Source: Blastopirellula marina
GTDB taxonomy: Bacteria > Planctomycetota > Planctomycetia > Pirellulales > Thermoguttaceae
Direction: 5' to 3'
DNA length: 44,322 nucleotides
Assembly: GCA_020721945.1 (NCBI GenBank)
Contig: DYLT01000004.1
Location: 1-44,322 of the forward strand
The notes beneath the pieces are model-generated. The model searched no databases. It was not told the origin of the DNA and worked only from the letters and a program-made list of their open reading frames with translations. Positions 1-9,217 of this stretch are shown in pieces. The first letter of the stretch is position 1. Every line of letters starts with the position of its first letter. The translations under genes and the position numbers were made by a program.

Positions 1-882
1 CGGCGGCAGCGGGCAGAGCTGAAACACGGCCTCCGCCACGAACCTCGCCAGCCGATCCGAGGCCACCAGGGCGTTTTCCTTAAGCCGGACCATGTCCTTC
101 AGGCTGCCGGGGCGGTTCCAGACCGAGGCGAACGCCGCGCCGAAGCGGGCCGCCGTCGTTCGTTGACGCGCCAGGCCGGCCACTTCGACGGGGAGTTCGT
201 CGTCGACGGCATCGCTGACCACGCGGAGCACCAAACACGGGATCCCCGCCCGGCGGCAAACGTCTGCCACCGCGTGGCTCTCGAGGTCGACGGCCAGGGC
301 CCCGCACCGTTGACCCAACGCCCGTTTGTCCGCCGGACGCCGCACCACCTCCTCGGCCGAAACGATCCGGCCGACATGCAGCCGGCCAGGCAGGCGCAAG
401 GCCGAACGATCGAGGCGCGTTGGCACGTCCAACTCGTGGCCTTCCAGATCGACAATCCGCTCGGCCATAACCAGGTCGTGACGTCGCAATCGCGAATCCA
501 GCCCGCCGCAAAAACCGGCCGAGACGACCCACGGCGGATGATGGCCGCACAGGACCGCGTCGGTGGCGTGGGCCGCCGCCTTGCGACCTGTCCCCGAAAT
601 CGCCACCACCACCCGCCGGCTGTGCAGCTCGCCCAGGCGCAACGTGAACCCCTGGGCCCGGACCGTCACCAGGTCCGTCATCAAGTCCTCCAACCCGCCC
701 GACTCGCTCGATAGCGCGAAGATCACCGCGGCGTGGCAGGGCTTGGGAATCGAGTGCGCTTCGTCGGCAACCGTTTGAGCGGCCTGAGCAATACGTTCGC
801 GAGCGGCCTTGGCCACCTCTTGGCGAATCCGGGCCTCGGCCATGCTCCGAAACAGGCTTCGAAGGAACCACTGGAATCCCAT
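1..882 (-). CDS. Nucleoside phosphorylase / MTA-SAH nucleosidase-like protein, 3' end cut by window edge
   Basis: The reading frame is open from the left edge to an ATG at 882 (294 codons visible). A second in-frame ATG at 843 gives a shorter protein starting MAEARIRQ. The protein fits the purine nucleoside phosphorylase / 5'-methylthioadenosine nucleosidase superfamily. It has an early FALSSE segment, a glycine-rich VSAGFCGGLD stretch, then DLESHAVADVC followed by LRVVSD, which match the ribose-binding Glu and catalytic Asp regions of that family. The visible C-terminus is already at the usual family length, so little is probably missing. By family it should cleave a nucleoside or thionucleoside, or act in a pathway recruiting such a phosphorylase; the substrate cannot be read from sequence. 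It has no operon partner in view. Confidence 0.75.
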   Translation of the reverse strand, partial: MGFQWFLRSLFRSMAEARIRQEVAKAARERIAQAAQTVADEAHSIPKPCHAAVIFALSSESGGLEDLMTDLVTVRAQGFTLRLGELHSRRVVVAISGTGRKAAAHATDAVLCGHHPPWVVSAGFCGGLDSRLRRHDLVMAERIVDLEGHELDVPTRLDRSALRLPGRLHVGRIVSAEEVVRRPADKRALGQRCGALAVDLESHAVADVCRRAGIPCLVLRVVSDAVDDELPVEVAGLARQRTTAARFGAAFASVWNRPGSLKDMVRLKENALVASDRLARFVAEAVFQLCPLPP

Positions 883-1398
883 GAAGGCATCATCGGGCGG
901 CCGGGGTCCAAAGTCAAGCTGCCCAGCGAGAGCCGCCAAACAACGAAATGCGTGTTGCGGCAACGTCTTCCAGCCGACCATCCTCGCGTTGCCGGGGCAG
1001 GCCCAAGCCCCGCCAGCGGTGACGCTTCCCGTTCGATTTCGTGGTCCTTCGCAAGGCCCGTGGGTTCACGACCCACCTGGTCTTGCTAGGTATTTACCCC
1101 ACGGAGTGGCTATTGCATCCTGAGGATGGCATGGCGGTGCCGGATCTGCGGGTTGCGGCCGATTCGTGCGGACAATATGGCGATCTGTCGTAGCGGGAGG
1201 AAAGATGTCGAATGGGTCGGCTGTAGCGATTAGGGAACTCTTTCCCCTTGCAATCGGGCCGGGATCGAATACCATCAGGACTCATTCCCGGTCGTCGGCG
1301 TCAGATACCGTTTTTCACCCACAGAGTAGAGACGCCGTAGTGGTCGAACTATACTAGGAATGGCATCCGACCGTGGGACAGCCTTGGGGACCGCTTCC
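883..1398. other. Intergenic region between divergent genes
   Basis: These 516 bases separate the minus-strand phosphorylase from the plus-strand small membrane protein. Short open frames on both strands show no recognisable protein and no good ribosome-binding site. The only supported element is a promoter-like pair at 1327-1355. No RNA gene or repeat was recognised. Confidence 0.5.
1327..1355 (+). promoter_or_regulatory. Candidate sigma70-type promoter for the small membrane protein
   Basis: A TAGAGA at 1327-1332 (four of six matches to TTGACA) lies 17 bases before TATACT at 1350-1355 (five of six matches to TATAAT). The pair is 44 bases upstream of the ATG at 1399. This rests on motif match only. 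Confidence 0.4.
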
Positions 1399-1584
1399 AT
1401 GCCGAAAGCGTTGTGCATCGTTGGCCTAGTCGTCGCCGTGCTTTTGCTGGCCCTGTTCGGACTCGACTTGGCGACCGGCACTCCGTTCGGCGGCTTGGGG
1501 ATGGTGACCTGCGTCGGGTTTATCGTCGTCGCGGCGATTCTCGGATACCTCAGTTGGATGACGCTGCGGGAACAACTCAGGTGA
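1399..1584 (+). CDS. Small two-helix membrane protein of unknown function
   Basis: This 61-residue protein starts MPKALCIVGL. Two hydrophobic segments, roughly residues 5-24 and 32-52, should span the membrane, and it ends in a charged tail (REQLR). I chose the ATG at 1399 over the in-frame ATG at 1360 because the hydrophobic domain begins there and a GGGGA lies 8 bases upstream. Small proteins of this kind appear to be common in Planctomycetota, but I know of no assigned function. Its 3' end overlaps the convergent cobA-hemD gene by 8 bases. Confidence 0.7.
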   Translation: MPKALCIVGLVVAVLLLALFGLDLATGTPFGGLGMVTCVGFIVVAAILGYLSWMTLREQLR

Positions 1585-3118
1585 CGACCGTGGCGAGGAT
1601 GGCCGCGGCGAGCCCGTTCATGGTGTATTCGCTTGCTTCCGCGGTCGGGGCGTACCCCAAAAAGCGCAGGGTTTCGGAAGTAATCGGGCTGATGCTTGCC
1701 AGTTTGGCGCGGCGCAGATCGTCGCCGAAGAGCCGGACCAACGACTTGGCGATCGCCGAACTGGTCACCGTGATCCAGTCGATCTGGCCCCCGCGTAGCG
1801 CCGCGGCAATGTCGGGGTCCGGCTGGACGACATCGAGGCTTTGATAGGCCACGACTTGCTCGACGGCCCCTCCGGCCCCGGTGAGCCGCTCGGCCAGCAC
1901 TTCGCGCCCCCGACTCGCCCGAACCAGGAGGAAGCGTCGGCCGGGCGCTTGCTCGACCAGGGCCTCGGCCAGGGCTTCCGCCCGATACTGGTCGGGAACG
2001 AGATCCGCGTGAAGGCGGTAGGCGGCCAGCGCCTCGGCGGTTCCCGGGCCAATGGCCGCCAGCTTCACCGGGGCCAGTGTCCGAAGATCGCTGCCCAACT
2101 GGGCCAAGCGATCGAGGAACCGGTTGACGCCGTTGGCACTGGAGAAGACCACCCAATGGTATTCGGCGAGCCGACCGAGAGCGCGATCGACCGGGCGCCA
2201 ATCCTCGGGGTCGGCGATCTCGATGGCCGGCTGGACAAGCACTTCTGCGCCGTAGTCCGCCAACAGGTCGGCAAAGGCCTCGACTTGCTGGCGGGGCCGC
2301 GTCACGAGGATCCGTTGCCCGAACAACGGGCGCCGGGTAAACCACGAGTCTCGCCCCGCGTGGGCGACCACTTCGCCCACGAGGATCACGGCGGGCGGCC
2401 GAATGCCCTCGGCCGCGATCGTCTCGGCCACGGTGCCCAAGGTGCAACGAGAGGTCGATTGATCGGACCACGAACAACGGCGCACGATGGCCACGGGGGT
2501 ATCGGGCGGTTTGCCCTCGCGGAGCATCGCGTGGCTCCACTGGGCCGCCGAGGTCACGCCCATGTAGAACACCACGGTACCGGGAAATCGCGCCAAGGCC
2601 GCGTAATCCAACGGTGGGGCTTTCTTAGAATGCCTCTCTTGGCCGGTGACCAATGCCACGGCCGAAGAGTAATCGCCATGAGTGATCGAGATCCCGGTGT
2701 AGGCTGCCGCGGCGGTCGCGGCCGTCACGCCGGGGACGACCTCGAACGGAACTCCTGCGGATTCCAAGGCTTCGATCTCCTCAGCAGATCGCCCGAAGAC
2801 CGTGGGGTCCCCCCCCTTGAGGCGGACCACGGTCTTCCCGGCCCAGGCGGCTTCGATCATGAGGCGGTGGATGGCTTCTTGGTCGATTTTCTTGGTGGCG
2901 TGGTGCCCCAGCCCAACCATTTCCGCTCTTGGGGGGGAGTGCTTCAGGACAAGGGCGTTGACCAAGTAGTCGTACAGGACCAGATCGGCCTGGCGCAGGC
3001 AGCGGACACCGCGGAGGGTCACCAGGCCGGGATCGCCGGGGCCGGCGCCGACGAAAAACACCTTGCCGGGGCAGGGGTGGGTCGACGAGTTCCGAGGCAG
3101 ACCGTTGTGTTGGCGCAT
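1577..3118 (-). CDS. cobA-hemD: Fused uroporphyrinogen-III C-methyltransferase / uroporphyrinogen-III synthase
   Basis: This 513-residue protein joins two tetrapyrrole enzymes. Residues about 18-260 are the SAM-dependent uroporphyrinogen-III methyltransferase, with VGAGPGDPG near residue 23, YDYLV, and RLKGGDPTVFGR for substrate and SAM binding. This part makes precorrin-2 on the way to siroheme or cobalamin. Residues about 268-510 are HemD, which closes and inverts ring D of hydroxymethylbilane to uroporphyrinogen III; ILVTRPRQQ marks its start. HemD is poorly conserved, so that half is recognised from its position and its two-lobed TVTSSA region. Fusions of this kind are known in several phyla and place the branch-point enzyme next to the enzyme making its substrate. 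Transcription is divergent from the TPR gene. Confidence 0.9.
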   Translation of the reverse strand: MRQHNGLPRNSSTHPCPGKVFFVGAGPGDPGLVTLRGVRCLRQADLVLYDYLVNALVLKHSPPRAEMVGLGHHATKKIDQEAIHRLMIEAAWAGKTVVRLKGGDPTVFGRSAEEIEALESAGVPFEVVPGVTAATAAAAYTGISITHGDYSSAVALVTGQERHSKKAPPLDYAALARFPGTVVFYMGVTSAAQWSHAMLREGKPPDTPVAIVRRCSWSDQSTSRCTLGTVAETIAAEGIRPPAVILVGEVVAHAGRDSWFTRRPLFGQRILVTRPRQQVEAFADLLADYGAEVLVQPAIEIADPEDWRPVDRALGRLAEYHWVVFSSANGVNRFLDRLAQLGSDLRTLAPVKLAAIGPGTAEALAAYRLHADLVPDQYRAEALAEALVEQAPGRRFLLVRASRGREVLAERLTGAGGAVEQVVAYQSLDVVQPDPDIAAALRGGQIDWITVTSSAIAKSLVRLFGDDLRRAKLASISPITSETLRFLGYAPTAEASEYTMNGLAAAILATVVT

Positions 3119-3233
3119 CAGGGTGTTAGAATGAGTACCGTGTTGCTAGTCTGTCCGGCAAGGACGAAGCCGGCCCCGCACGGTAGGACCGTCTTCCTCG
3201 CTCCAGGGCTTTAACGCGCGATCGGTTCCACCC

Positions 3234-4712
3234 ATGTCCTCTCAAGAAAACACCTCCCCGACCACGCCCGACGAAGGCCGGTTCCCCCAGCCGCCCACCC
3301 CCGCGCAGCGCAAGCGCCTGCAAAAGTGCTACGAGCACGCCAATTTGCAGATGCGTCAAGAGAACTACGACTACGCGACGGAACTCTTCACGCAGTGCGT
3401 GTTGGGCGATCCGGGCAACTTGCTGTACGTGCAGGGGTTCCTCGGCAATCTCAAGCAGAAGTATAACAACAACAAGAAGGGCGACAAACTGGCCTTCATG
3501 AAGGTCCTCGGCTCCAAGGGTATGGTCAAGAAGGCGAGCCTTCAGAAGGATTGGGGCAATTTGTTCAAAAGCGGGCTGGAGATCCTCAAGCTTAACCCCT
3601 GGGACGTCGGCACGCTGACCGCGTTGGCCGCGGCGTGCGAAGAACTCGAGCTGCACGACGCCCAGTTGGTTTACCTTCGCTTGGCGCTAGACGCCGACCC
3701 CAAGGATCCGAACATCAACCGCACCTGCGGACGCGCCTTGGGACGGCGCAAGTTGTTCGATCAGGCGATCGCCTGCTGGCACCGCGTCGAGCAGGCCATT
3801 CCCGGCGACGATGAGGCCGCACGCGCGATTGCCAGCCTGACCGTCGAGAAGGCCATCAACGAAGGAAAATACGACGGCGACGCCGGGGGCACGAAACTGG
3901 CCAAGGGCGGGGCGGCCGATGGCGGCGAATTGACCCCGGAACAGCGGCTCCAACGCGAGATCCGCCGCAATCCCAGCGACATGTCGAAATACGTCGAGCT
4001 GGCCGACCTCTACCTGCGCGACGATCAGTTCGCCAAGGCCGAAGATGTCCTTCGGCGCGCCTTCGAGGCCTCCGACAATAACCCCGAAATCCGCGAACGT
4101 TGGGAAGACGCGCAGTTGCGCCACCTGCGCCAGCAACTGGCCGAGGCCGAAAAGAAGGCCGAGCAGACCAAGCGGCCCGAGGATCAACGCAAGGCCGAGC
4201 AGATCAAACAACAGCTTTTCGAGAAGGACCTCGAGTTCTGCAAGAACCGCGTCGAACGATTCCCGAACAACCTCGCCTACAAGTTCGACCTGGCCGTCCG
4301 CTACCAATTGGTCGGCCAGTATAAAGAAGCGATTTCGGAGTACCAGCAGGCGCAGAACGATCCCAAACGCAAGGGCCTCTGCATGCTGGCGCTGGGCCAG
4401 TGCTTCCAGGCCATTAAGCAGTACTCGCTGGCCATGCGGCACTACGAGACGGCCGTGCAAGAGATCCCCGACCGCGACGCGGTCAACAAGAAAAAGGCCC
4501 TCCACCTGGCGGGCAAGCTCGCCTTGGCGCTGAAGGACCTGGACACGGCCGACCGCTATCTCTCCACGTTGGCGGGGTTGGACTTCAGCTACAAGGACGT
4601 ATCGGCTCTACTAGACAAGATCGGCCGGCTTCGGAAGAATGTTGGGGAACCGAAGTCAGCGGAAGCACCGGCCGAGGACGATGCCGGTACCGAGGAACCG
4701 CCTCAGGCGTGA
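3234..4712 (+). CDS. Tetratricopeptide-repeat protein
   Basis: This 492-residue protein is largely helical with repeated TPR-like units. These include the region around NYDYATELFTQC (about residue 44), the block with LRLALDADPKD (about 145-160), AKAEDVLRRAFEASDNNPE in mid-protein and YKEAISEYQQAQ further on. A highly charged K/E/Q stretch at about residues 300-330 looks like a coiled coil. There is no signal peptide or membrane segment, so it should be cytoplasmic. TPR proteins usually serve as scaffolds, and no partner can be named. No strong Shine-Dalgarno sequence precedes the ATG; the start is chosen because upstream sequence is non-coding. rpsT follows 60 bases downstream on the same strand and may be co-transcribed. 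Confidence 0.8.
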   Translation: MSSQENTSPTTPDEGRFPQPPTPAQRKRLQKCYEHANLQMRQENYDYATELFTQCVLGDPGNLLYVQGFLGNLKQKYNNNKKGDKLAFMKVLGSKGMVKKASLQKDWGNLFKSGLEILKLNPWDVGTLTALAAACEELELHDAQLVYLRLALDADPKDPNINRTCGRALGRRKLFDQAIACWHRVEQAIPGDDEAARAIASLTVEKAINEGKYDGDAGGTKLAKGGAADGGELTPEQRLQREIRRNPSDMSKYVELADLYLRDDQFAKAEDVLRRAFEASDNNPEIRERWEDAQLRHLRQQLAEAEKKAEQTKRPEDQRKAEQIKQQLFEKDLEFCKNRVERFPNNLAYKFDLAVRYQLVGQYKEAISEYQQAQNDPKRKGLCMLALGQCFQAIKQYSLAMRHYETAVQEIPDRDAVNKKKALHLAGKLALALKDLDTADRYLSTLAGLDFSYKDVSALLDKIGRLRKNVGEPKSAEAPAEDDAGTEEPPQA

Positions 4713-4772
4713 TGCCCGACGAGTTTCTTGGACTTCACCAAATCCCCAAGTCAGTCTTAGACCGCCTAAACC

Positions 4773-5066
4773 ATGCCGAATATCAAGAGTGCCGCCAAGC
4801 GCCTGCGCCAAAGCATCGTGCGTCGGCAGCGCAACCGGGCCATCAAGCGCGCCGTGAAGACCCAATGCCGGAAGGTCGAGGATGCCCTTCAAGAGGGGAA
4901 CGCCGATCAGGCCCGGGCCGAGTTCGCTCTGGCAACCAGGAAACTCGACCAGGCGGCCGCCAAGAGGGCGATCCATCGGAATGCGGCGGCACGTGTCAAG
5001 TCGCGCTTGGCCGCCAAGATGAAGGCAACCTTGCCCAAACCGGTCAAGGCACAGGCTCAAGGCTGA
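4773..5066 (+). CDS. rpsT: 30S ribosomal protein S20
   Basis: This 97-residue basic protein starts MPNIKSAAKRLRQS, the standard N-terminus of S20. It continues with RNRAIKRAVKTQ and ends in the helical segment with HRNAAARVKSRLAAK. S20 binds 16S rRNA early in small-subunit assembly. Length and composition are typical (about 85-100 residues). No clear Shine-Dalgarno sequence is seen before the ATG. The next gene is convergent, with its stop 68 bases away. Confidence 0.96.
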   Translation: MPNIKSAAKRLRQSIVRRQRNRAIKRAVKTQCRKVEDALQEGNADQARAEFALATRKLDQAAAKRAIHRNAAARVKSRLAAKMKATLPKPVKAQAQG

Positions 5067-5134
5067 GTTTCTTCCCAGGGCGCCAGGGTGCCCGTGCCGT
5101 GGTCTGACAAGGCTACCGCGGAGTTTCCCGCCGG

Positions 5135-7084
5135 TCAGGGGGATTCCAGCATGTAGAGGACCGTGGCTGGCGCGGGCAGTTCGTCTTCAAAGCGGGATGC
5201 GTTTTCGGCCACGACGCGCCCGCTGAACAGTTCGCGCACCCGCTTGGGCGTTTTGGGCAGCGTCACCGTTCGCTTGCCCCCCGATGCCGTGTGCAGCGCC
5301 ACGAACCTTGCGCTGGCATAGAGGGGTTCGTCGGTTTCGCTGTAGATGTGGACCCCGGCCTTGCGCGCCAGTTCGCGCAGGGTGCCCGCCGAGAGATTCG
5401 GTTCGGGCGCGACCACCGAGGTCCAGCCGTCCATGGTCCGCGTCGAGAGGGTCTTGGTTCCCCAGGGAATGCCGGTCAGCGCCTTCACCTGGGCCGGGTC
5501 GTACTTGCCGTCGGCGATGATTCCGGGCGCGTAAACCCAGACGACCGTCTTGCCCGCGGTGCAGACCTTCTGGCGCAGCCATTGCCGCCGCGCGTCGTCG
5601 ATGACGAAGAGATTGGGCAACAGGACCAGCTTGTATCGCGAGAGATCGAGTTCAGGGACGTCCGCGAAGGAATACACGTCGTACGGGGCCCCCATCCGGC
5701 CCAGCCCGGCCCGCTGCTGAAACAGAAACTGACCGACCAGTGGGGAGCGGCCGTCGACGTAATACATGCTCTCGGCATCGGCCAGCACGACCACTTCGGC
5801 GGCGCTTGGGTTGTCGTGGCTGGCGTGCTGGTCCCAGATCGCCTGCATCTGGCCGATGGCCGCCAGGATGCGGGGGCTGTCGTACCAATGCCCGAACAAA
5901 TTGCACCACCATAGCGACGTGCGATGGATCAGGGCCATGGCGAATTCCCGTCGTAGCCCGGCAATGGCCGCGTCGTCGTCCGCGAACCCCGACTCGTGAC
6001 CGGGAATGGGCTTGCCGAGCAGGGTCACGGACCGCGCCGAGGGCGTTCGATGGTCGATCTCCTGAACGAACCCTTTGCCTCGCAACGCGAGCGACCCCAG
6101 GCACATCATATAGCCGCTGGCCCCGCCGATGCCGCGATCATGGTACGTGCCCGGCGCCATGATGAAGTCCAACAGCCCGGACCGATACACCCGGTCGAAA
6201 TCCAAATGGCCCTCGTACGGCATGCGGCCGGGAATGGCGTGTTCCCACAGGTAACCGTAGAACACCCCCAAAGGAACCCGGTGTCGGACCACCTCGTGGG
6301 CCGCACCGGCGAAATAGAGGATCGTGTCGCCGATGAGCCAATTGCTGAAGCGCCAGTACTCGATCGCCAGACGGTCGCGCACCGGGTCGCGGAAAAACCC
6401 ATGCGACACGTGCTCGCGCACCGACGCGGCCGGAATATCGACCGGATCGGGCAGCCCACGCCCAGTGCTCCACGCGCGCCAGGCCGCGCGTTTGCTGGGG
6501 CTCTCCTGGCCGAAACTCTGGTCTTGCCATTCGAGCGTCATGCCGCAGAACAAGGTGTATCCGACGATCGACTCGGCATGGCGCGATTCGGTGTGCTTCA
6601 AGAATGCCTGCAAGTAGTCGCGCGTCTCCTGGCGCCATTCGTCGCTGGCCGCCACCCTGCCCAACTCGCAAAAACTGTCGATCCGCCGCACCGACCACAG
6701 CGAGCGCGGCCACCAGACGGGCGTGTTCAAGTCGATCGCGCAGAGGATACGGGCGCGCGGATTGGCGGCAAGCACGTCGGCAAGGTACCGGTCCACCGGG
6801 GCGAAGTCATACCTGCCCGGCCCAATCCAGCTCGGCGGGTAGGGGCTATACGGCAGCCCCAACGACGAAGGCGTGTTCAAGGGAGAAATGTGGATGACGT
6901 GGACCCCGGCCTCGGCAAAACGCTTGATCGTTTCGGCCTCGAACACGCCGTACGGACAGCGGTATGCAAACCACCGGGGCGCTTTGGCCGGCGCCTCGGC
7001 GGCCGCGACCCCAGGCACGATCCACGCGAGTCCCATCAGCCACGCCAAGAGCCCAGCGCCCGCCAGGCGAAGCATTCCAGCCAT
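5135..7084 (-). CDS. Exported glycoside-hydrolase-like protein (beta-galactosidase-type barrel)
   Basis: This 649-residue protein has an N-terminal signal peptide (hydrophobic residues about 5-28, AAAEA near the cut). The mature part begins like a (beta/alpha)8-barrel glycosidase: FAEAGVHVIHISPLN, then a segment on travelling west-facing barrel strands with ILCAIDLNTPVWW, and later YTLFCGMTLEWQ. The C-terminal half has a Rossmann-like part (YKLVLLPNLFVID, KTVVWVYAPG) like the trimerisation domain of GH42 beta-galactosidases. I cannot fix the two catalytic carboxylates, so family and substrate remain open. It is last in a minus-strand series with pyrK and rluB, 51 bases after pyrK, but no functional link to them is evident. 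It probably acts on plant or algal polysaccharide fragments in the periplasm. Confidence 0.65.
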   Translation of the reverse strand: MAGMLRLAGAGLLAWLMGLAWIVPGVAAAEAPAKAPRWFAYRCPYGVFEAETIKRFAEAGVHVIHISPLNTPSSLGLPYSPYPPSWIGPGRYDFAPVDRYLADVLAANPRARILCAIDLNTPVWWPRSLWSVRRIDSFCELGRVAASDEWRQETRDYLQAFLKHTESRHAESIVGYTLFCGMTLEWQDQSFGQESPSKRAAWRAWSTGRGLPDPVDIPAASVREHVSHGFFRDPVRDRLAIEYWRFSNWLIGDTILYFAGAAHEVVRHRVPLGVFYGYLWEHAIPGRMPYEGHLDFDRVYRSGLLDFIMAPGTYHDRGIGGASGYMMCLGSLALRGKGFVQEIDHRTPSARSVTLLGKPIPGHESGFADDDAAIAGLRREFAMALIHRTSLWWCNLFGHWYDSPRILAAIGQMQAIWDQHASHDNPSAAEVVVLADAESMYYVDGRSPLVGQFLFQQRAGLGRMGAPYDVYSFADVPELDLSRYKLVLLPNLFVIDDARRQWLRQKVCTAGKTVVWVYAPGIIADGKYDPAQVKALTGIPWGTKTLSTRTMDGWTSVVAPEPNLSAGTLRELARKAGVHIYSETDEPLYASARFVALHTASGGKRTVTLPKTPKRVRELFSGRVVAENASRFEDELPAPATVLYMLESP

Positions 7085-7135
7085 GTCGTCGTACCTTCCG
7101 CTTTGGACTATCCCGCGCGGAACCGACCGCGCGAC

Positions 7136-8017
7136 TCAGTCGAACTCGATCCACTCGGCGTCGAAGACCGGGCCTTCGACGCAGGTGCGCCGGTAATCCC
7201 AACCGCCCGAAGCCGCGCGGACCTTCGCCACGCAACTGAAGCACACGCCGATCCCGCAGGCCATGGGCGATTCCAGCGAGACCTGGCAGGGGACGCCACG
7301 CTCGCGCGCGATCCGCGCCGTGCGCTGCATCATCGCGTCGGGGCCGCATGCCACGATCCGGCATGGAAGCGGCCCCCGGGCAAGGGCCGCGTCTACCAGG
7401 TCGGTCACCGGGCCGTGGTGTCCGGCCGATCCGTCGTCCGTGCTGGCAAGCACCTCGACGCCGGCGTGCCGGAACTCGTCGGTCGGGGGCAAATAGTCGG
7501 CCGACCGCGCGCCCAGGCACAGGGTCACCCGCTCGGCCCGTGGCACCCGGCGCGGCGGATCGCCGTAAGGTCGCAGTCCGAGACACTCGGCAGCCAGGGC
7601 CAGAAACGGCGTGTATCCGATGCCGCCGGCGACCATCACCACGTGCGCTGCCTCGGCGGCGGGAAAGCCGTTGCCCAAGGGCCCCCATGCTTCCAGCGAA
7701 TCCCCGGCGACCATCTGCGCAAGGCGCCGCGTCATCTTGCCCACCGCCTGGTAAACCAGGTCGAGGCCCACGGCGCCGCGCGCCGCGTCGCGCACCGTAT
7801 CGTACAGCGCCAAGGGACGCCCCAAGAGCGGATCGTCGGTCCCAGGCAGCCGGACCATCACGAATTGTCCCGGCACGATCGAACGAGCGATCTCGGCACA
7901 TCGAAACCGGATCCGGTACATGTCCCGCGCGATCGGCTGGTTCTCTTCGACCGGCACCCGGCCATGCCAAACGTGATCGGCGAAGCAAGGTCGGCTCGGT
8001 GGCTCCATCATGGACAT
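7136..8017 (-). CDS. pyrK: Dihydroorotate dehydrogenase electron-transfer subunit (PyrK type)
   Basis: This 293-residue protein has the three parts of PyrK. An N-terminal FAD-binding beta barrel contains PGQFVMVRLPG and DPLLGRPLALYD. A central NAD-binding part contains VMVAGGIGYTP. A C-terminal [2Fe-2S] site contains CGIGVCFSC and a last cysteine in RRTCVEGP, the C-x4-C-x2-C...C pattern of the family. PyrK passes electrons from the dihydroorotate dehydrogenase PyrD-B to NAD+. No pyrD lies in the window, so the partner must be encoded elsewhere. Related ferredoxin-NADP reductase-like subunits share this layout, but the cysteine pattern and C-terminal GPVFDAEW favour PyrK. It lies 31 bases downstream of rluB. 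Confidence 0.88.
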   Translation of the reverse strand: MSMMEPPSRPCFADHVWHGRVPVEENQPIARDMYRIRFRCAEIARSIVPGQFVMVRLPGTDDPLLGRPLALYDTVRDAARGAVGLDLVYQAVGKMTRRLAQMVAGDSLEAWGPLGNGFPAAEAAHVVMVAGGIGYTPFLALAAECLGLRPYGDPPRRVPRAERVTLCLGARSADYLPPTDEFRHAGVEVLASTDDGSAGHHGPVTDLVDAALARGPLPCRIVACGPDAMMQRTARIARERGVPCQVSLESPMACGIGVCFSCVAKVRAASGGWDYRRTCVEGPVFDAEWIEFD

Positions 8018-8048
8018 CGTGGATGGGGGGGCAGGGGCTGGGAAACCA

Positions 8049-8846
8049 TCAGCGGGCGGCCTTCCAGAGCGCGTCGATCTCGCCGCGCGAGAGCTTCCGG
8101 CACGCCCCGGGCGGCAGTTTGCCCAGCCGGATCGGACCGACCGAAATCCGCAACAATCGAAGAACCTTATGGCCGACGCGCGCGAGGATCCGCCGGATCT
8201 CGCGGTTCTTCCCTTCCTTCAGCGTGATCTCCAGCACCGTGCTCTGCTTGAGTTGCTTCTTGACCTCGATACGGCTTGCCCGCGCCACCCCTTCGGCCAG
8301 GTGAACGCCGCGCCGAAGCTGGTCGAGCACCTCGCGCGACGGACTCCCGGCAACGAGCACCCGGTAGGTCTTCTCGACTTCGTATCGGGGGTGGGTCAGC
8401 CGGTTGGCCAACTCGCCATCGTTGGTCACCAGAATCAGACCTTCGCTGTACAAATCCAACCGGCCGACGGGGAACAACCGCTCGTGTCCCCGCGTCGGCA
8501 CCAGATCGATCACGCGGCGCCGGCCAGCGGGGTCGCGGTTGGTCGAAACGACGCCGGAGGGTTTATTGACCGCGAAGTAGAGGCGTTCGGGTGGGTGGAG
8601 CAAGTCGCCGTCGACGCGGATTTCGTGCCGCGTGGGGTCAACACGGGTCCCCAACGCAGTGGCCACGTGACGATCAACCTCTACCCGACCTGTCCGGATC
8701 AACTCTTCGCACTGGCGCCGGCTGCCCAAGCCGGCCGCGGCTAGGACCTTCTGGAGCCGCTCCCCTTCTGAGGTGGGAGAGGCTTTGCGCGGCGAACCCC
8801 CTCGGGGAAACGGCCGGGACTTGCGACGGCGCGGCATGGCGCTCAT
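8049..8846 (-). CDS. rluB: RluB-family 23S rRNA pseudouridine synthase
   Basis: This 265-residue protein starts with a basic tail, then an S4 RNA-binding domain (LQKVLAAAGLGSRRQCEELI, about residues 30-75). The catalytic domain carries PVGRLDLYSEGLILVTNDGE; the Asp of GRLD is the pseudouridylation nucleophile. Then come KTYRVLV and the family-typical EGKNREIRRI and GHKVLRLLRI. RsuA, RluB, RluE and RluF share these motifs; the S4 domain and basic ends fit RluB, but the exact target base is inference. The lipoprotein gene lies 78 bases upstream and pyrK 31 bases downstream, all on the minus strand. Confidence 0.88.
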   Translation of the reverse strand: MSAMPRRRKSRPFPRGGSPRKASPTSEGERLQKVLAAAGLGSRRQCEELIRTGRVEVDRHVATALGTRVDPTRHEIRVDGDLLHPPERLYFAVNKPSGVVSTNRDPAGRRRVIDLVPTRGHERLFPVGRLDLYSEGLILVTNDGELANRLTHPRYEVEKTYRVLVAGSPSREVLDQLRRGVHLAEGVARASRIEVKKQLKQSTVLEITLKEGKNREIRRILARVGHKVLRLLRISVGPIRLGKLPPGACRKLSRGEIDALWKAAR

Positions 8847-8924
8847 GGAACCTCCGCTACGGTGACCGAATCGCGACGATCCGGCCAGCGCATTGTGACC
8901 GACCGCAGCCGAAATGAGAAGTGC

Positions 8925-9176
8925 CTACCGCGCAAACAAGGGCAAGGTCCACCGCGCCCGTTCGGGTTCCGGGCGGGGCTTCTGGTACTCCCGGGGGCGC
9001 GAGCCGACGACCTCCGGGCCGACATCCGGATCGGGATACGGGTCAAAACGCTCGGCCTGCTTCTGCTGGTAGGCGGCTGGCCCCGGATGCAACCAGTTCG
9101 GTCCGCGAAGGCTGGCGCACCCCGTCGCAATCCCCCCCAGCACGGCAATCACCGCCAGCCGCGTTAGCGTGTTCAC
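8925..9176 (-). CDS. Small predicted lipoprotein
   Basis: I place the start at a GTG at 9176, because an AAAGGAG lies about 9 bases upstream and the resulting 83-residue protein begins with a clean lipoprotein signal: NTLTRLAVIAVLGG followed by IATGC, with Cys as the likely lipidated residue. An upstream in-frame ATG at 9206 would put a charged stretch before the signal. The mature part is about 65 residues, proline- and arginine-rich (DPYPDPDVGPE, then RPREYQKPRPEP), with no known domain. It is probably membrane-anchored and periplasm-facing; function unknown. Confidence 0.6.
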   Translation of the reverse strand: MNTLTRLAVIAVLGGIATGCASLRGPNWLHPGPAAYQQKQAERFDPYPDPDVGPEVVGSRPREYQKPRPEPERARWTLPLFAR

Positions 9177-9217
9177 GACCGTTTCTCCTTTGGGCCTAGT
9201 CCGCAAGGGGAGGAGCG

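Noticed and set aside
1166-1357. A 63-codon plus-strand frame in the first intergenic region
   Set aside because: No ribosome-binding site, no family and poor composition.
1841-3214. A 457-codon plus-strand frame opposite cobA-hemD
   Set aside because: Shadow of a clearly homologous minus-strand gene.
5067-5134. Possible terminator between convergent rpsT and the glycosidase-like gene
   Set aside because: No stable stem followed by a U-run could be found.
5996-8227. A 743-codon plus-strand frame over the glycosidase-like and pyrK genes
   Set aside because: Low-complexity Arg/His-rich translation opposite real genes; no family match.
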